Source: Auanema rhodensis (lineage: Eukaryota; Nematoda; Chromadorea; Rhabditida; Rhabditidae). Taken from it: DNA of 64,000 nt. How positions within the stretch are numbered: the stretch's first letter is position 1; every line of letters starts with the position of its first letter. This document shows positions 1 to 12,400 of the stretch, one piece after another. The DNA is taken from contig OZ059894.1 in the NCBI GenBank assembly GCA_964057225.1, positions 21,482,476-21,546,475 of the forward strand, given 5' to 3'. Made by a program: the position numbers and the translations under genes. The notes beneath the pieces were generated by a model that was not told the origin of the DNA, did not search any database, and worked only from the letters and a program-made list of their open reading frames with translations.

Positions 1-138
1 CATTTTGACAAAAATTTTTTCGAGAAATTTCAAAATAATTTAGCAAAAAGTAGATGTTTTTAGATTCCTTTTTTCAAGGCAAAGACGATGGACAATGTTA
101 TTCAACGAAAAAATTAATTCTTCAGGGTGAAAATCGAG

Positions 139-160
139 GATATAAGTGTGAACTTATATC
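139..160. repeat. Inverted repeat 1 in the monomer (9-bp arms, 4-base loop)
   Basis: The arms gatataagt (139-147) and acttatatc (152-160) are perfect reverse complements around the loop gtga. The right arm also belongs to a second, competing pairing: atatc (156-160) can pair with gatat (165-169) across agtt, so only one of the two hairpins can form at a time. The unit recurs in nearly every monomer. Copies with an arm change are few: position 153 C to T (monomers 52, 60), C to G (123, 143, 149, 160), and single changes in 138, 141 and 158. Such dyads can bind a dimeric protein or fold when single-stranded; no function is shown here. Confidence 0.8.
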
Positions 161-177
161 AGTTGATATCTCGGTGC

Positions 178-228
178 ATTTTTAAGCTAGCGCAAATCTG
201 ATAACACAGATCGACGCAGCTTAAAAAT
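178..228. repeat. Inverted repeat 2 in the monomer (long interrupted dyad)
   Basis: Outer arms atttttaagct (178-188) and agcttaaaaat (218-228) are perfect 11-bp reverse complements. Inside them gcg (190-192) can pair with cgc (215-217) after a bulged base, and atctg (196-200) pairs with cagat (207-211) around a 6-base loop. The result is a long hairpin of about 19 pairs. A competing pairing joins gtgcatt (174-180) with aatgcac (237-243). The variants aacg (A at 211) and catatcg (T at 209) weaken the inner stem in about 80 monomers. The variants at 187 (C to T), 183 (T to C) and 223 (A to C) disturb the outer stem. I saw no compensating second changes, so selection on a folded RNA is not supported. 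Confidence 0.8.
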
Positions 229-311
229 CCGCATCGAATGCACTATACTACATTGAGAAACGCTTAATACAAAAATTAGTTATGATCGTTTGAAAAATGA
301 TGCATTAGTGT

Positions 312-339
312 ATGTTGAGTTTCCATGTACACTCAACAT
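312..339. repeat. Inverted repeat 3 in the monomer (9-bp arms, 10-base loop), in the conserved part
   Basis: The arms atgttgagt (312-320) and actcaacat (331-339) are perfect reverse complements around ttccatgtac. An alternative pairing agtgta (308-313) with tacact (328-333) overlaps both arms. I noticed no arm change in any of the 182 monomers; the only change seen in the element is one loop base in monomer 62 (C to G near 21734). This makes it the most constant structured element of the repeat. A binding site for a dimeric DNA-binding protein is one possible reason; recent amplification from a common source is the simpler one. Confidence 0.8.
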
Positions 340-366
340 TGCTTCCAAAAACATTTTGACAAAAAT

Positions 367-378
367 TTTTTCGAAAAA
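367..378. repeat. AT-rich palindrome with central CG (position 16-27 of A24 monomers)
   Basis: In monomers with A at position 24 the run of T before CG and the run of A after it form a perfect 12-bp palindrome, shown here in monomer 2, with a BstBI site (TTCGAA) at its centre. In the G24 monomers the sixth base of the right half is G and the palindrome is broken. In the T21 type (for example monomers 53, 58, 61, 68, 94, 104) the central CG is TG and the site is also lost. This is therefore both a structural element and the easiest marker for monomer type. Confidence 0.75.
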
Positions 379-3159
379 TTTCAAAATAATTTAGCAAAAA
401 GTAGATGTTTTTAGATTCCTTTTTTCAAGGCAAAGACGATGGACAATGTTATTCAACGAAAAAATTAATTCTTCAGGGTGAAAATCGAGGATATAAGTGT
501 GAACTTATATCAGTTGATATCTCGGTGCATTTTTAAGTTAGCGCAAATCTGATAACACAGAACGACGCAGCTTAAAAATCCGCATCGAATGCACTATACT
601 ACATTGAGAAACGCTTAATACAAAAATTAGTTATGATCGTTTGAAAAATGATGCATTAGTGTATGTTGAGTTTCCATGTACACTCAACATTGCTTCCAAA
701 AACATTTTGACAAAAATTTTTTCGAGAAATTTCAAAATAATTTAGCAAAAAGTAGATGTTTTTAGATTCCTTTTTTCAAGGCAAAGACGATGGACAATGT
801 TATTCAACGAAAAAATTAATTCTTCAGGGTGAAAATCGAGGATATAAGTGTGAACTTATATCAGTTGATATCTCGGTGCATTTTTAAGCTAGCGCAAATC
901 TGATAACACAGATCGACGCAGCTTAAAAATCCGCATCGAATGCACTATACTACATTGAAAATCGCTTAATACAAAAATTAGTTATGATCGTTTGAAAAAT
1001 GATGCATTAGTGTATGTTGAGTTTCCATGTACACTCAACATTGCTTCCAAAAACATTTTGACAAAAATTTTTTCGAAAAATTTCAAAATAATTTAGCAAA
1101 AAGTAGATGTTTTTAGATTCCTTTTTTCAAGGCAAAGACGATGGACAATGTTATTCAACGAAAAAATTAATTCTTCAGGGTGAAAATCGAGGATATAAGT
1201 GTGAACTTATATCAGTTGATATCTCGGTGCATTTTTAAGCTAGCGCAAATCTGATAACACAGATCGACGCAGCTTAAAAATCCGCATCGAATGCACTATA
1301 CTACATTGAGAAACGCTCAATACAAAAATTAGTTATGATCGTTTGAAAAATGATGCATTAGTGTATGTTGAGTTTCCATGTACACTCAACATTGCTTCCA
1401 AAAACATTTTGACAAAAATTTTTTCGAGAAATTTCAAAATAATTTAGCAAAAAGTAGATGTTTTTAGATTCCTTTTTTCAAGGCAAAGACGATGGACAAT
1501 GTTATTCAACGAAAAAATTAATTCTTCAGGGTGAAAATCGAGGATATAAGTGTGAACTTATATCAGTTGATATCTCGGTGCATTTTTAAGCTATCGCAAA
1601 TCTGATAACACAGAACGACGCAGCTTAAAAATTCGCATCGAATGCACTATACTACATTGAAAAACGCTTAATACAAAAATTAGTTATGATCGTTTGAAAA
1701 ATGATGCATTAGTGTATGTTGAGTTTCCATGTACACTCAACATTGCTTCCAAAAACATTTTGACAAAAATTTTTTCGAGAAATTTCAAAATAATTTAGCA
1801 AAAAGTAGATGTTTTTAGATTCCTTTTTTCAAGGCAAAGACGATGGACAATGTTATTCAACGAAAAAATTAATTCTTCAGGGTGAAAATCGAGGATATAA
1901 GTGTGAACTTATATCAGTTGATGTCTCGGTGCATTTTTAAGCTAGCGCAAATCTGATAACACAGATCGACGCAGCTTAAAAATCCGCATCGAATGCACTA
2001 TACTACATTGAGAAACGCTTAATACAAAAATTAGTTATGATCGTTTGAAAAATGATGCATTAGTGTATGTTGAGTTTCCATGTACACTCAACATTGCTTC
2101 CAAAAACATTTTGACAAAAATTTTTTCGAAAAATTTCAAAATAATTTAGCAAAAAGTAGATGTTTTTAGATTCCTTTTTTCAAGGCAAAGACGATGGACA
2201 ATGTTATTCAACGAAAAAATTAATTCTTCAGGGTGAAAATCGAGGATATAAGTGTGAACTTATATCAGTTGATATCTCGGTGCATTTTTAAGCTAGCGCA
2301 AATCTGATAACACAGAACGACGCAGCTTAAAAATCCGCATCGAATGCACTATACTACATTGAGAAACGCTTAATACAAAAATTAGTTATGATCGTTTGAA
2401 AAATGATGCATTAGTGTATGTTGAGTTTCCATGTACACTCAACATTGCTTCCAAAAACATTTTGACAAAAATTTTTTCGAGAAATTTCAAAATAATTTAG
2501 CAAAAAGTAGATGTTTTTAGATTCCTTTTTTCAAGGCAAAGACGATGGACAATGTTATTCAACGAAAAAATTAATTCTTCAGGGTGAAAATCGAGGATAT
2601 AAGTGTGAACTTATATCAGTTGATATCTCGGTGCATTTTTAAGCTAGCGCAAATCTGATAACACAGAACGACGCAGCTTAAAAATCCGCATCGAATGCAC
2701 TATACTACATTGAGAAACGCTTAATACAAAAATTAGTTATGATCGTTTGAAAAATGATGCATTAGTGTATGTTGAGTTTCCATGTACACTCAACATTGCT
2801 TCCAAAAACATTTTGACAAAAATTTTTTCGAGAAATTTCAAAATAATTTAGCAAAAAGTAGATGTTTTTAGATTCCTTTTTTCAAGGCAAAGACGATGGA
2901 CAATGTTATTCAACGAAAAAATTAATTCTTCAGGGTGAAAATCGAGGATATAAGTGTGAACTTATATCAGTTGATATCTCGGTGCATTTTCAAGCTAGCG
3001 CAAATCTGATAACACAGATCGACGCAGCTTAAAAATCCGCATCGAATGCACTATACTACATTGAGAAACGCTTAATACAAAAATTAGTTATGATCGTTTG
3101 AAAAATGATGCATTAGTGTATGTTGAGTTTCCATGTACACTCAACATTGCTTCCAAAAA

Positions 3160-6100
3160 CATTTTGACAAAAATTTTTTCGAAAAATTTCAAAATAATTT
3201 AGCAAAAAGTAGATGTTTTTAGATTCCTTTTTTCAAGGCAAAGACGATGGACAATGTTATTCAACGAAAAAATTAATTCTTCAGGGTGAAAATCGAGGAT
3301 ATAAGTGTGAACTTATATCAGTTGATATCTCGGTGCATTTTTAAGTTAGCGCAAATCTGATAACACAGAACGACGCAGCTTCAAAATCCGCATCGAATGC
3401 ACTATACTACATTGAGAAACGCTTAATACAAAAATTAGTTATGATCGTTTGAAAAATGATGCATTAGTGTATGTTGAGTTTCCATGTACACTCAACATTG
3501 CTTCCAAAAACATTTTGACAAAAATTTTTTCGAGAAATTTCAAAATAATTTAGCAAAAAGTATATGTTTTTAGATTCCTTTTTTCAAGGCAAAGACGATG
3601 GACAATGTTATTCAACGAAAAAATTAATTCTTCAGGGTGAAAATCGAGGATATAAGTGTGAACTTATATCAGTTGATATCTCGGTGCATTTTTAAGCTAG
3701 CGCAAATCTGATAACACAGATCGACGCAGCTTAAAAATCCGCATCGAATGCACTATACTACATTGAGAAACGCTTAATACAAAAATTAGTTATGATCGTT
3801 TGAAAAATGATGCATTAGTGTATGTTGAGTTTCCATGTACACTCAACATTGCTTCCAAAAACATTTTGACAAAAATTTTTTCGAAAAATTTCAAAATAAT
3901 TTAGCAAAAAGTAGATGTTTTTAGATTCCTTTTTTCAAGGCAAAGACGATGGACAATGTTATTCAACGAAAAAATTAATTCTTCAGGGTGAAAATCGAGG
4001 ATATAAGTGTGAACTTATATCAGTTGATATCTCGGTGCATTTTTAAGCTAGCGCAAATCTGATAACACAGATCGACGCAGCTTAAAAATCCGCATCGAAT
4101 GCACTATACTACATTGAGAAACGCTTAATACAAAAATTAGTTATGATCGTTTGAAAAATGATGCATTAGTGTATGTTGAGTTTCCATGTACACTCAACAT
4201 TGCTTCCAAAAACATTTTGACAAAAATTTTTTCGAAAAATTTCAAAATAATTTAGCAAAAAGTAGATGTTTTTAGATTCCTTTTTTCAAGGCAAAGACGA
4301 TGGACAATGTTATTCAACGAAAAAATTAATTCTTCAGGGTGAAAATCGAGGATATAAGTGTGAACTTATATCAGTTGATATCTCGGTGCATTTTTAAGCT
4401 AGCGCAAATCTGATAACACAGATCGACGCAGCTTAAAAATCCGCATCGAATGCACTATACTACATTGAGAAACGCTTAATACAAAAATTAGTTATGATCG
4501 TTTGAAAAATGATGCATTAGTGTATGTTGAGTTTCCATGTACACTCAACATTGCTTCCAAAAACATTTTGACAAAAATTTTTTCGAAAAATTTCAAAATA
4601 ATTTAGCAAAAAGTAGATGTTTTTAGATTCCTTTTTTCAAGGCAAAGACGATGGACAATGTTATTCAACGAAAAAATTAATTCTTCAGGGTGAAAATCGA
4701 GGATATAAGTGTGAACTTATATCAGTTGATATCTCGGTGCATTTTTAAGCTAGCGCAAATCTGATAACACAGATCGACGCAGCTTAAAAATCCGCATCGA
4801 ATGCACTATACTACATTGAGAAACGCTTAATACAAAAATTAGTTATGATCGTTTGAAAAATGATGCATTAGTGTATGTTGAGTTTCCATGTACACTCAAC
4901 ATTGCTTCCAAAAACATTTTGACAAAAATTTTTTCGAAAAATTTCAAAATAATTTAGCAAAAAGTAGATGTTTTTAGATTCCTTTTTTCAAGGCAAAGAC
5001 GATGGACAATGTTATTCAACGAAAAAATTAATTCTTCAGGGTGAAAATCGAGGATATAAGTGTGAACTTATATCAGTTGATATCTCGGTGCATTTTTAAG
5101 TTAGCGCAAATCTGATAACACAGAACGACGCAGCTTCAAAATCCGCATCGAATGCACTATACTACATTGAGAAACGCTTAATACAAAAATTAGTTATGAT
5201 CGTTTGAAAAATGATGCATTAGTGTATGTTGAGTTTCCATGTACACTCAACATTGCTTCCAAAAACATTTTGACAAAAATTTTTTCGAGAAATTTCAAAA
5301 TAATTTAGCAAAAAGTAGATGTTTTTAGATTCCTTTTTTCAAGGCAAAGACGATGGACAATGTTATTCAACGAAAAAATTAATTCTTCAGGGTGAAAATC
5401 GAGGATATAAGTGTGAACTTATATCAGTTGATATCTCGGTGCATTTTTAAGCTAGCGCAAATCTGATAACACAGATCGACGCAGCTTAAAAATCCGCATC
5501 GAATGCACTATACTACATTGAGAAACGCTTAATACAAAAATTAGTTATGATCGTTTGAAAAATGATGCATTAGTGTATGTTGAGTTTCCATGTACACTCA
5601 ACATTGCTTCCAAAAACATTTTGACAAAAATTTTTTCGAAAAATTTCAAAATAATTTAGCAAAAAGTAGATGTTTTTAGATTCCTTTTTTCAAGGCAAAG
5701 ACGATGGACAATGTTATTCAACGAAAAAATTAATTCTTCAGGGTGAAAATCGAGGATATAAGTGTGAACTTATATCAGTTGATATCTCGGTGCATTTTTA
5801 AGCTAGCGCAAATCTGATAACACAGATCGACGCAGCTTAAAAATCCGCATCGAATGCACTATACTACATTGAGAAACGCTTAATACAAAAATTAGTTATG
5901 ATCGTTTGAAAAATGATGCATTAGTGTATGTTGAGTTTCCATGTACACTCAACATTGCTTCCAAAAACATTTTGACAAAAATTTTTTCGAAAAATTTCAA
6001 AATAATTTAGCAAAAAGTAGATGTTTTTAGATTCCTTTTTTCAAGGCAAAGACGATGGACAATGTTATTCAACGAAAAAATTAATTCTTCAGGGTGAAAA

Positions 6101-9100
6101 TCGAGGATATAAGTGTGAACTTATATCAGTTGATATCTCGGTGCATTTTTAAGCTAGCGCAAATCTGATAACACAGATCGACGCAGCTTAAAAATCCGCA
6201 TCGAATGCACTATACTACATTGAGAAACGCTTAATACAAAAATTAGTTATGATCGTTTGAAAAATGATGCATTAGTGTATGTTGAGTTTCCATGTACACT
6301 CAACATTGCTTCCAAAAACATTTTGACAAAAATTTTTTCGAAAAATTTCAAAATAATTTAGCAAAAAGTAGATGTTTTTAGATTCCTTTTTTCAAGGCAA
6401 AGACGATGGACAATGTTATTCAACGAAAAAATTAATTCTTCAGGGTGAAAATCGAGGATATAAGTGTGAACTTATATCAGTTGATATCTCGGTGCATTTT
6501 TAAGCTAGCGCAAATCTGATAACACAGATCGACGCAGCTTAAAAATCCGCATCGAATGCACTATACTACATTGAGAAACGCTTAATACAAAAATTAGTTA
6601 TGATCGTTTGAAAAATGATGCATTAGTGTATGTTGAGTTTCCATGTACACTCAACATTGCTTCCAAAAACATTTTGACAAAAATTTTTTCGAAAAATTTC
6701 AAAATAATTTAGCAAAAAGTAGATGTTTTTAGATTCCTTTTTTCAAGGCAAAGACGATGGACAATGTTATTCAACGAAAAAATTAATTCTTCAGGGTGAA
6801 AATCGAGGATATAAGTGTGAACTTATATCAGTTGATATCTCGGTGCATTTTTAAGCTAGCGCAAATCTGATAACACAGATCGACGCAGCTTAAAAATCCG
6901 CATCGAATGCACTATACTACATTGAGAAACGCTTAATACAAAAATTAGTTATGATCGTTTGAAAAATGATGCATTAGTGTATGTTGAGTTTCCATGTACA
7001 CTCAACATTGCTTCCAAAAACATTTTGACAAAAATTTTTTCGAAAAATTTCAAAATAATTTAGCAAAAAGTAGATGTTTTTAGATTCCTTTTTTCAAGGC
7101 AAAGACGATGGACAATGTTATTCAACGAAAAAATTAATTCTTCAGGGTGAAAATCGAGGATATAAGTGTGAACTTATATCAGTTGATATCTCGGTGCATT
7201 TTTAAGCTAGCGCAAATCTGATAACACAGATCGACGCAGCTTAAAAATCCGCATCGAATGCACTATACTACATTGAGAAACGCTTAATACAAAAATTAGT
7301 TATGATCGTTTGAAAAATGATGCATTAGTGTATGTTGAGTTTCCATGTACACTCAACATTGCTTCCAAAAACATTTTGACAAAAATTTTTTCGAAAAATT
7401 TCAAAATAATTTAGCAAAAAGTAGATGTTTTTAGATTCCTTTTTTCAAGGCAAAGACGATGGACAATGTTATTCAACGAAAAAATTAATTCTTCAGGGTG
7501 AAAATCGAGGATATAAGTGTGAACTTATATCAGTTGATATCTCGGTGCATTTTTAAGTTAGCGCAAATCTGATAACACAGAACGACGCAGCTTCAAAATC
7601 CGCATCGAATGCACTATACTACATTGAGAAACGCTTAATACAAAAATTAGTTATGATCGTTTGAAAAATGATGCATTAGTGTATGTTGAGTTTCCATGTA
7701 CACTCAACATTGCTTCCAAAAACATTTTGACAAAAATTTTTTCGAGAAATTTCAAAATAATTTAGCAAAAAGTAGATGTTTTTAGATTCCTTTTTTCAAG
7801 GCAAAGACGATGGACAATGTTATTCAACGAAAAAATTAATTCTTCAGGGTGAAAATCGAGGATATAAGTGTGAACTTATATCAGTTGATATCTCGGTGCA
7901 TTTTTAAGCTAGCGCAAATCTGATAACACAGATCGACGCAGCTTAAAAATCCGCATCGAATGCACTTTACTACATTGAGAAACGCTTAATACAAAAATTA
8001 GTTATGATCGTTTGAAAAATGATGCATTAGTGTATGTTGAGTTTCCATGTACACTCAACATTGCTTCCAAAAACATTTTGACAAAAATTTTTTCGAAAAA
8101 TTTCAAAATAATTTAGCAAAAAGTAGATGTTTTTAGATTCCTTTTTTCAAGGCAAAGACGATGGACAATGTTATTCAACGAAAAAATTAATTCTTCAGGG
8201 TGAAAATCGAGGATATAAGTGTGAACTTATATCAGTTGATATCTCGGTGCATTTTTAAGCTAGCGCAAATCTGATAACACAGATCGACGCAGCTTAAAAA
8301 TCCGCATCGAATGCACTATACTACATTGAGAAACGCTTAATACAAAAATTAGTTATGATCGTTTGAAAAATGATGCATTAGTGTATGTTGAGTTTCCATG
8401 TACACTCAACATTGCTTCCAAAAACATTTTGACAAAAATTTTTTCGAAAAATTTCAAAATAATTTAGCAAAAAGTAGATGTTTTTAGATTCCTTTTTTCA
8501 AGGCAAAGACGATGGACAATGTTATTCAACGAAAAAATTAATTCTTCAGGGTGAAAATCGAGGATATAAGTGTGAACTTATATCAGTTGATATCTCGGTG
8601 CATTTTTAAGCTAGCGCAAATCTGATAACACAGATCGACGCAGCTTAAAAATCCGCATCGAATGCACTATACTACATTGAGAAACGCTTAATACAAAAAT
8701 TAGTTATGATCGTTTGAAAAATGATGCATTAGTGTATGTTGAGTTTCCATGTACACTCAACATTGCTTCCAAAAACATTTTGACAAAAATTTTTTCGAAA
8801 AATTTCAAAATAATTTAGCAAAAAGTAGATGTTTTTAGATTCCTTTTTTCAAGGCAAAGACGATGGACAATGTTATTCAACGAAAAAATTAATTCTTCAG
8901 GGTGAAAATCGAGGATATAAGTGTGAACTTATATCAGTTGATATCTCGGTGCATTTTTAAGTTAGCGCAAATCTGATAACACAGAACGACGCAGCTTCAA
9001 AATCCGCATCGAATGCACTATACTACATTGAGAAACGCTTAATACAAAAATTAGTTATGATCGTTTGAAAAATGATGCATTAGTGTATGTTGAGTTTCCA

Positions 9101-9477
9101 TGTACACTCAACATTGCTTCCAAAAACATTTTGACAAAAATTTTTTCGAGAAATTTCAAAATAATTTAGCAAAAAGTAGATGTTTTTAGATTCCTTTTTT
9201 CAAGGCAAAGACGATGGACAATGTTATTCAACGAAAAAATTAATTCTTCAGGGTGAAAATCGAGGATATAAGTGTGAACTTATATCAGTTGATATCTCGG
9301 TGCATTTTTAAGCTAGCGCAAATCTGATAACACAGATCGACGCAGCTTAAAAATCCGCATCGAATGCACTATACTACATTGAGAAACGCTTAATACAAAA
9401 ATTAGTTATGATCGTTTGAAAAATGATGCATTAGTGTATGTTGAGTTTCCATGTACACTCAACATTGCTTCCAAAAA
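3160..9477. repeat. Variable-length higher-order block, monomers 10-27 (units of 5, 7 and 4 monomers)
   Basis: A marker monomer carrying C187T, A211 and A223C (aagtta, aacgacg, cttcaaaa) starts each unit, at 3160, 4915, 7372 and 8776. It is always followed by one G24 monomer and then by a run of consensus A24 monomers. The runs have three copies (12-14), five copies (17-21) and two copies (24-25). The spacings between markers are 1755, 2457 and 1404 bp, which are exactly 5, 7 and 4 monomers. The consensus monomers inside the runs look identical to one another, as expected if single monomers were added or lost by unequal exchange. Private changes: agtatatg in monomer 11 and cactttac in monomer 23. 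Confidence 0.9.
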
Positions 9478-12400
9478 CATTTTGACAAAAATTTTTTCGA
9501 AAAATTTCAAAATAATTTAGCAAAAAGTAGATGTTTTTAGATTCCTTTTTTCAAGGCAAAGACGATGGACAATGTTATTCAACGAAAAAATTAATTCTTC
9601 AGGGTGAAAATCGAGGATATAAGTGTGAACTTATATCAGTTGATATCTCGGTGCATTTTTAAGCTAGCGCAAATCTGATAACACAGATCGACGCAGCTTA
9701 AAAATCCGCATCGAATGCACTATACTACATTGAGAAACGCTCAATACAAAAATTAGTTATGATCGTTTGAAAAATGATGCATTAGTGTATGTTGAGTTTC
9801 CATGTACACTCAACATTGCTTCCAAAAACATTTTGACAAAAATTTTTTCGAGAAATTTCAAAATAATTTAGCAAAAAGTAGATGTTTTTAGATTCCTTTT
9901 TTCAAGGCAAAGACGATGGACAATGTTATTCAACGAAAAAATTAATTCTTCAGGGTGAAAATCGAGGATATAAGTGTGAACTTATATCAGTTGATATCTC
10001 GGTGCATTTTTAAGCTAGCGCAAATCTGATAACACAGAACGACGCAGCTTAAAAATTCGCATCGAATGCACTATACTACATTGAAAAACGCTTAATACAA
10101 AAATTAGTTATGATCGTTTGAAAAATGATGCATTAGTGTATGTTGAGTTTCCATGTACACTCAACATTGCTTCCAAAAACATTTTGACAAAAATTTTTTC
10201 GAGAAATTTCAAAATAATTTAGCAAAAAGTAGATGTTTTTAGATTCCTTTTTTCAAGGCAAAGACGATGGACAATGTTATTCAACGAAAAAATTAATTCT
10301 TCAGGGTGAAAATCGAGGATATAAGTGTGAACTTATATCAGTTGATATCTCGGTGCATTTTTAAGCTAGCGCAAATCTGATAACACAGAACGACGCAGCT
10401 TAAAAATTCGCATCGAATGCACTATACTACATTGAAAAACGCTTAATACAAAAATTAGTTATGATCGTTTGAAAAATGATGCATTAGTGTATGTTGAGTT
10501 TCCATGTACACTCAACATTGCTTCCAAAAACATTTTGACAAAAATTTTTTCGAGAAATTTCAAAATAATTTAGCAAAAAGTAGATGTTTTTAGATTCCTT
10601 TTTTCAAGGCAAAGACGATGGACAATGTTATTCAACGAAAAAATTAATTCTTCAGGGTGAAAATCGAGGATATAAGTGTGAACTTATATCAGTTGATATC
10701 TCGGTGCATTTTTAAGCTAGCGCAAATCTGATAACACAGATCGACGCAGCTTAAAAATCCGCATCGAATGCACTATACTACATTGAGAAACGCTTAATAC
10801 AAAAATTAGTTATGATCGTTTGAAAAATGATGCATTAGTGTATGTTGAGTTTCCATGTACACTCAACATTGCTTCCAAAAACATTTTGACAAAAATTTTT
10901 TCGAAAAATTTCAAAATAATTTAGCAAAAAGTAGATGTTTTTAGATTCCTTTTTTCAAGGCAAAGACGATGGACAATGTTATTCAACGAAAAAATTAATT
11001 CTTCAGGGTGAAAATCGAGGATATAAGTGTGAACTTATATCAGTTGATATCTCGGTGCATTTTTAAGCTAGCGCAAATCTGATAACACAGAACGACGCAG
11101 CTTAAAAATCCGCATCGAATGCACTATACTACATTGAGAAACGCTTAATACAAAAATTAGTTATGATCGTTTGAAAAATGATGCATTAGTGTATGTTGAG
11201 TTTCCATGTACACTCAACATTGCTTCCAAAAACATTTTGACAAAAATTTTTTCGAAAAATTTCAAAATAATTTAGCAAAAAGTAGATGTTTTTAGATTCC
11301 TTTTTTCAAGGCAAAGACGATGGACAATGTTATTCAACGAAAAAATTAATTCTTCAGGGTGAAAATCGAGGATATAAGTGTGAACTTATATCAGTTGATA
11401 TCTCGGTGCATTTTTAAGCTAGCGCAAATCTGATAACACAGATCGACGCAGCTTAAAAATCCGCATCGAATGCACTATACTACATTGAGAAACGCTTAAT
11501 ACAAAAATTAGTTATGATCGTTTGAAAAATGATGCATTAGTGTATGTTGAGTTTCCATGTACACTCAACATTGCTTCCAAAAACATTTTGACAAAAATTT
11601 TTTCGAAAAATTTCAAAATAATTTAGCAAAAAGTAGATGTTTTTAGATTCCTTTTTTCAAGGCAAAGACGATGGACAATGTTATTCAACGAAAAAATTAA
11701 TTCTTCAGGGTGAAAATCGAGGATATAAGTGTGAACTTATATCAGTTGATATCTCGGTGCATTTTTAAGCTAGCGCAAATCTGATAACACAGAACGACGC
11801 AGCTTAAAAATCCGCATCGAATGCACTATACTACATTGAGAAACGCTTAATACAAAAATTAGTTATGATCGTTTGAAAAATGATGCATTAGTGTATGTTG
11901 AGTTTCCATGTACACTCAACATTGCTTCCAAAAACATTTTGACAAAAATTTTTTCGAGAAATTTCAAAATAATTTAGCAAAAAGTAGATGTTTTTAGATT
12001 CCTTTTTTCAAGGCAAAGACGATGGACAATGTTATTCAACGAAAAAATTAATTCTTCAGGGTGAAAATCGAGGATATAAGTGTGAACTTATATCAGTTGA
12101 TATCTCGGTGCATTTTTAAGCTAGCGCAAATCTGATAACACAGATCGACGCAGCTTAAAAATCCGCATCGAATGCACTATACTACATTGAGAAACGCTTA
12201 ATACAAAAATTAGTTATGATCGTTTGAAAAATGATGCATTAGTGTATGTTGAGTTTCCATGTACACTCAACATTGCTTCCAAAAACATTTTGACAAAAAT
12301 TTTTTCGAAAAATTTCAAAATAATTTAGCAAAAAGTAGATGTTTTTAGATTCCTTTTTTCAAGGCAAAGACGATGGACAATGTTATTCAACGAAAAAATT

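Larger units (their letters stand above)
1..351 (+). repeat. Reference satellite monomer (monomer 1), used for the site numbering
   Basis: This copy defines the coordinates used in all other entries. By hand count it has 53 C and 58 G in 351 bases (31.6% G+C) and 12 CpG. Positions 1-130 are rich in A and T runs (for example 10-20, 45-48, 57-61, 69-74, 107-113); 131-260 hold most G+C and two inverted repeats; 261-351 hold a third inverted repeat and further A runs. I see no internal sub-repeat: the two halves do not resemble each other, so it is not an old dimer of a 175-bp unit. It has sites for EcoRV (165-170), NheI (186-191) and NsiI (300-305). The length is a multiple of three, but every frame has stop codons. 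Monomer 1 is the G24, T211, C229, G256, T265 type. Confidence 0.95.
1..3159. repeat. Monomers 1-9, mixed types without clear higher-order period
   Basis: Nine monomers of differing type. Several carry private changes seen nowhere else in the window: gaaaatcgc near 957 in monomer 3, ctatcgc near 1592 in monomer 5, and gatgtctcgg near 1920 in monomer 6, which removes the EcoRV site. Monomer 2 has the C187T change (aagtta) without the A223C change that accompanies it later. Monomers 4 and 5 resemble 28 and 29 (ctca at 265 followed by the aacg/ttcgc/gaaaa type). There is no gene in this stretch. Confidence 0.85.

Noticed and set aside
54-185. A 43-codon ATG-to-stop reading frame on the + strand, repeated in most monomers
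   Set aside because: It is short and has no ribosome or promoter context. It is broken by the inserted base in seven monomers and loses its ATG in two, and common variants change its residues. It repeats only because the satellite does, so it is a chance frame.
178-228. Selection on an RNA hairpin, from covariation in inverted repeat 2
   Set aside because: The common changes at 183, 187, 211 and 223 break pairs and are not matched by compensating changes in the same monomer.
1-351. CENP-B box
   Set aside because: I found no match to the TTCG....A..CGGG core on either strand; the only CGG is in tcggtgc and lacks the rest of the motif.
1-351. Drosophila 1.688 (359-bp) or Tribolium 360-bp satellite, suggested by the similar length
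   Set aside because: Length and AT richness are similar, but I see no sequence match to what I know of these families. Length alone is not evidence.
1-351. Ancient dimer of a 175-bp nucleosome-sized repeat
   Set aside because: The two halves of the monomer do not align by eye; shared short words such as tgcatt are isolated.
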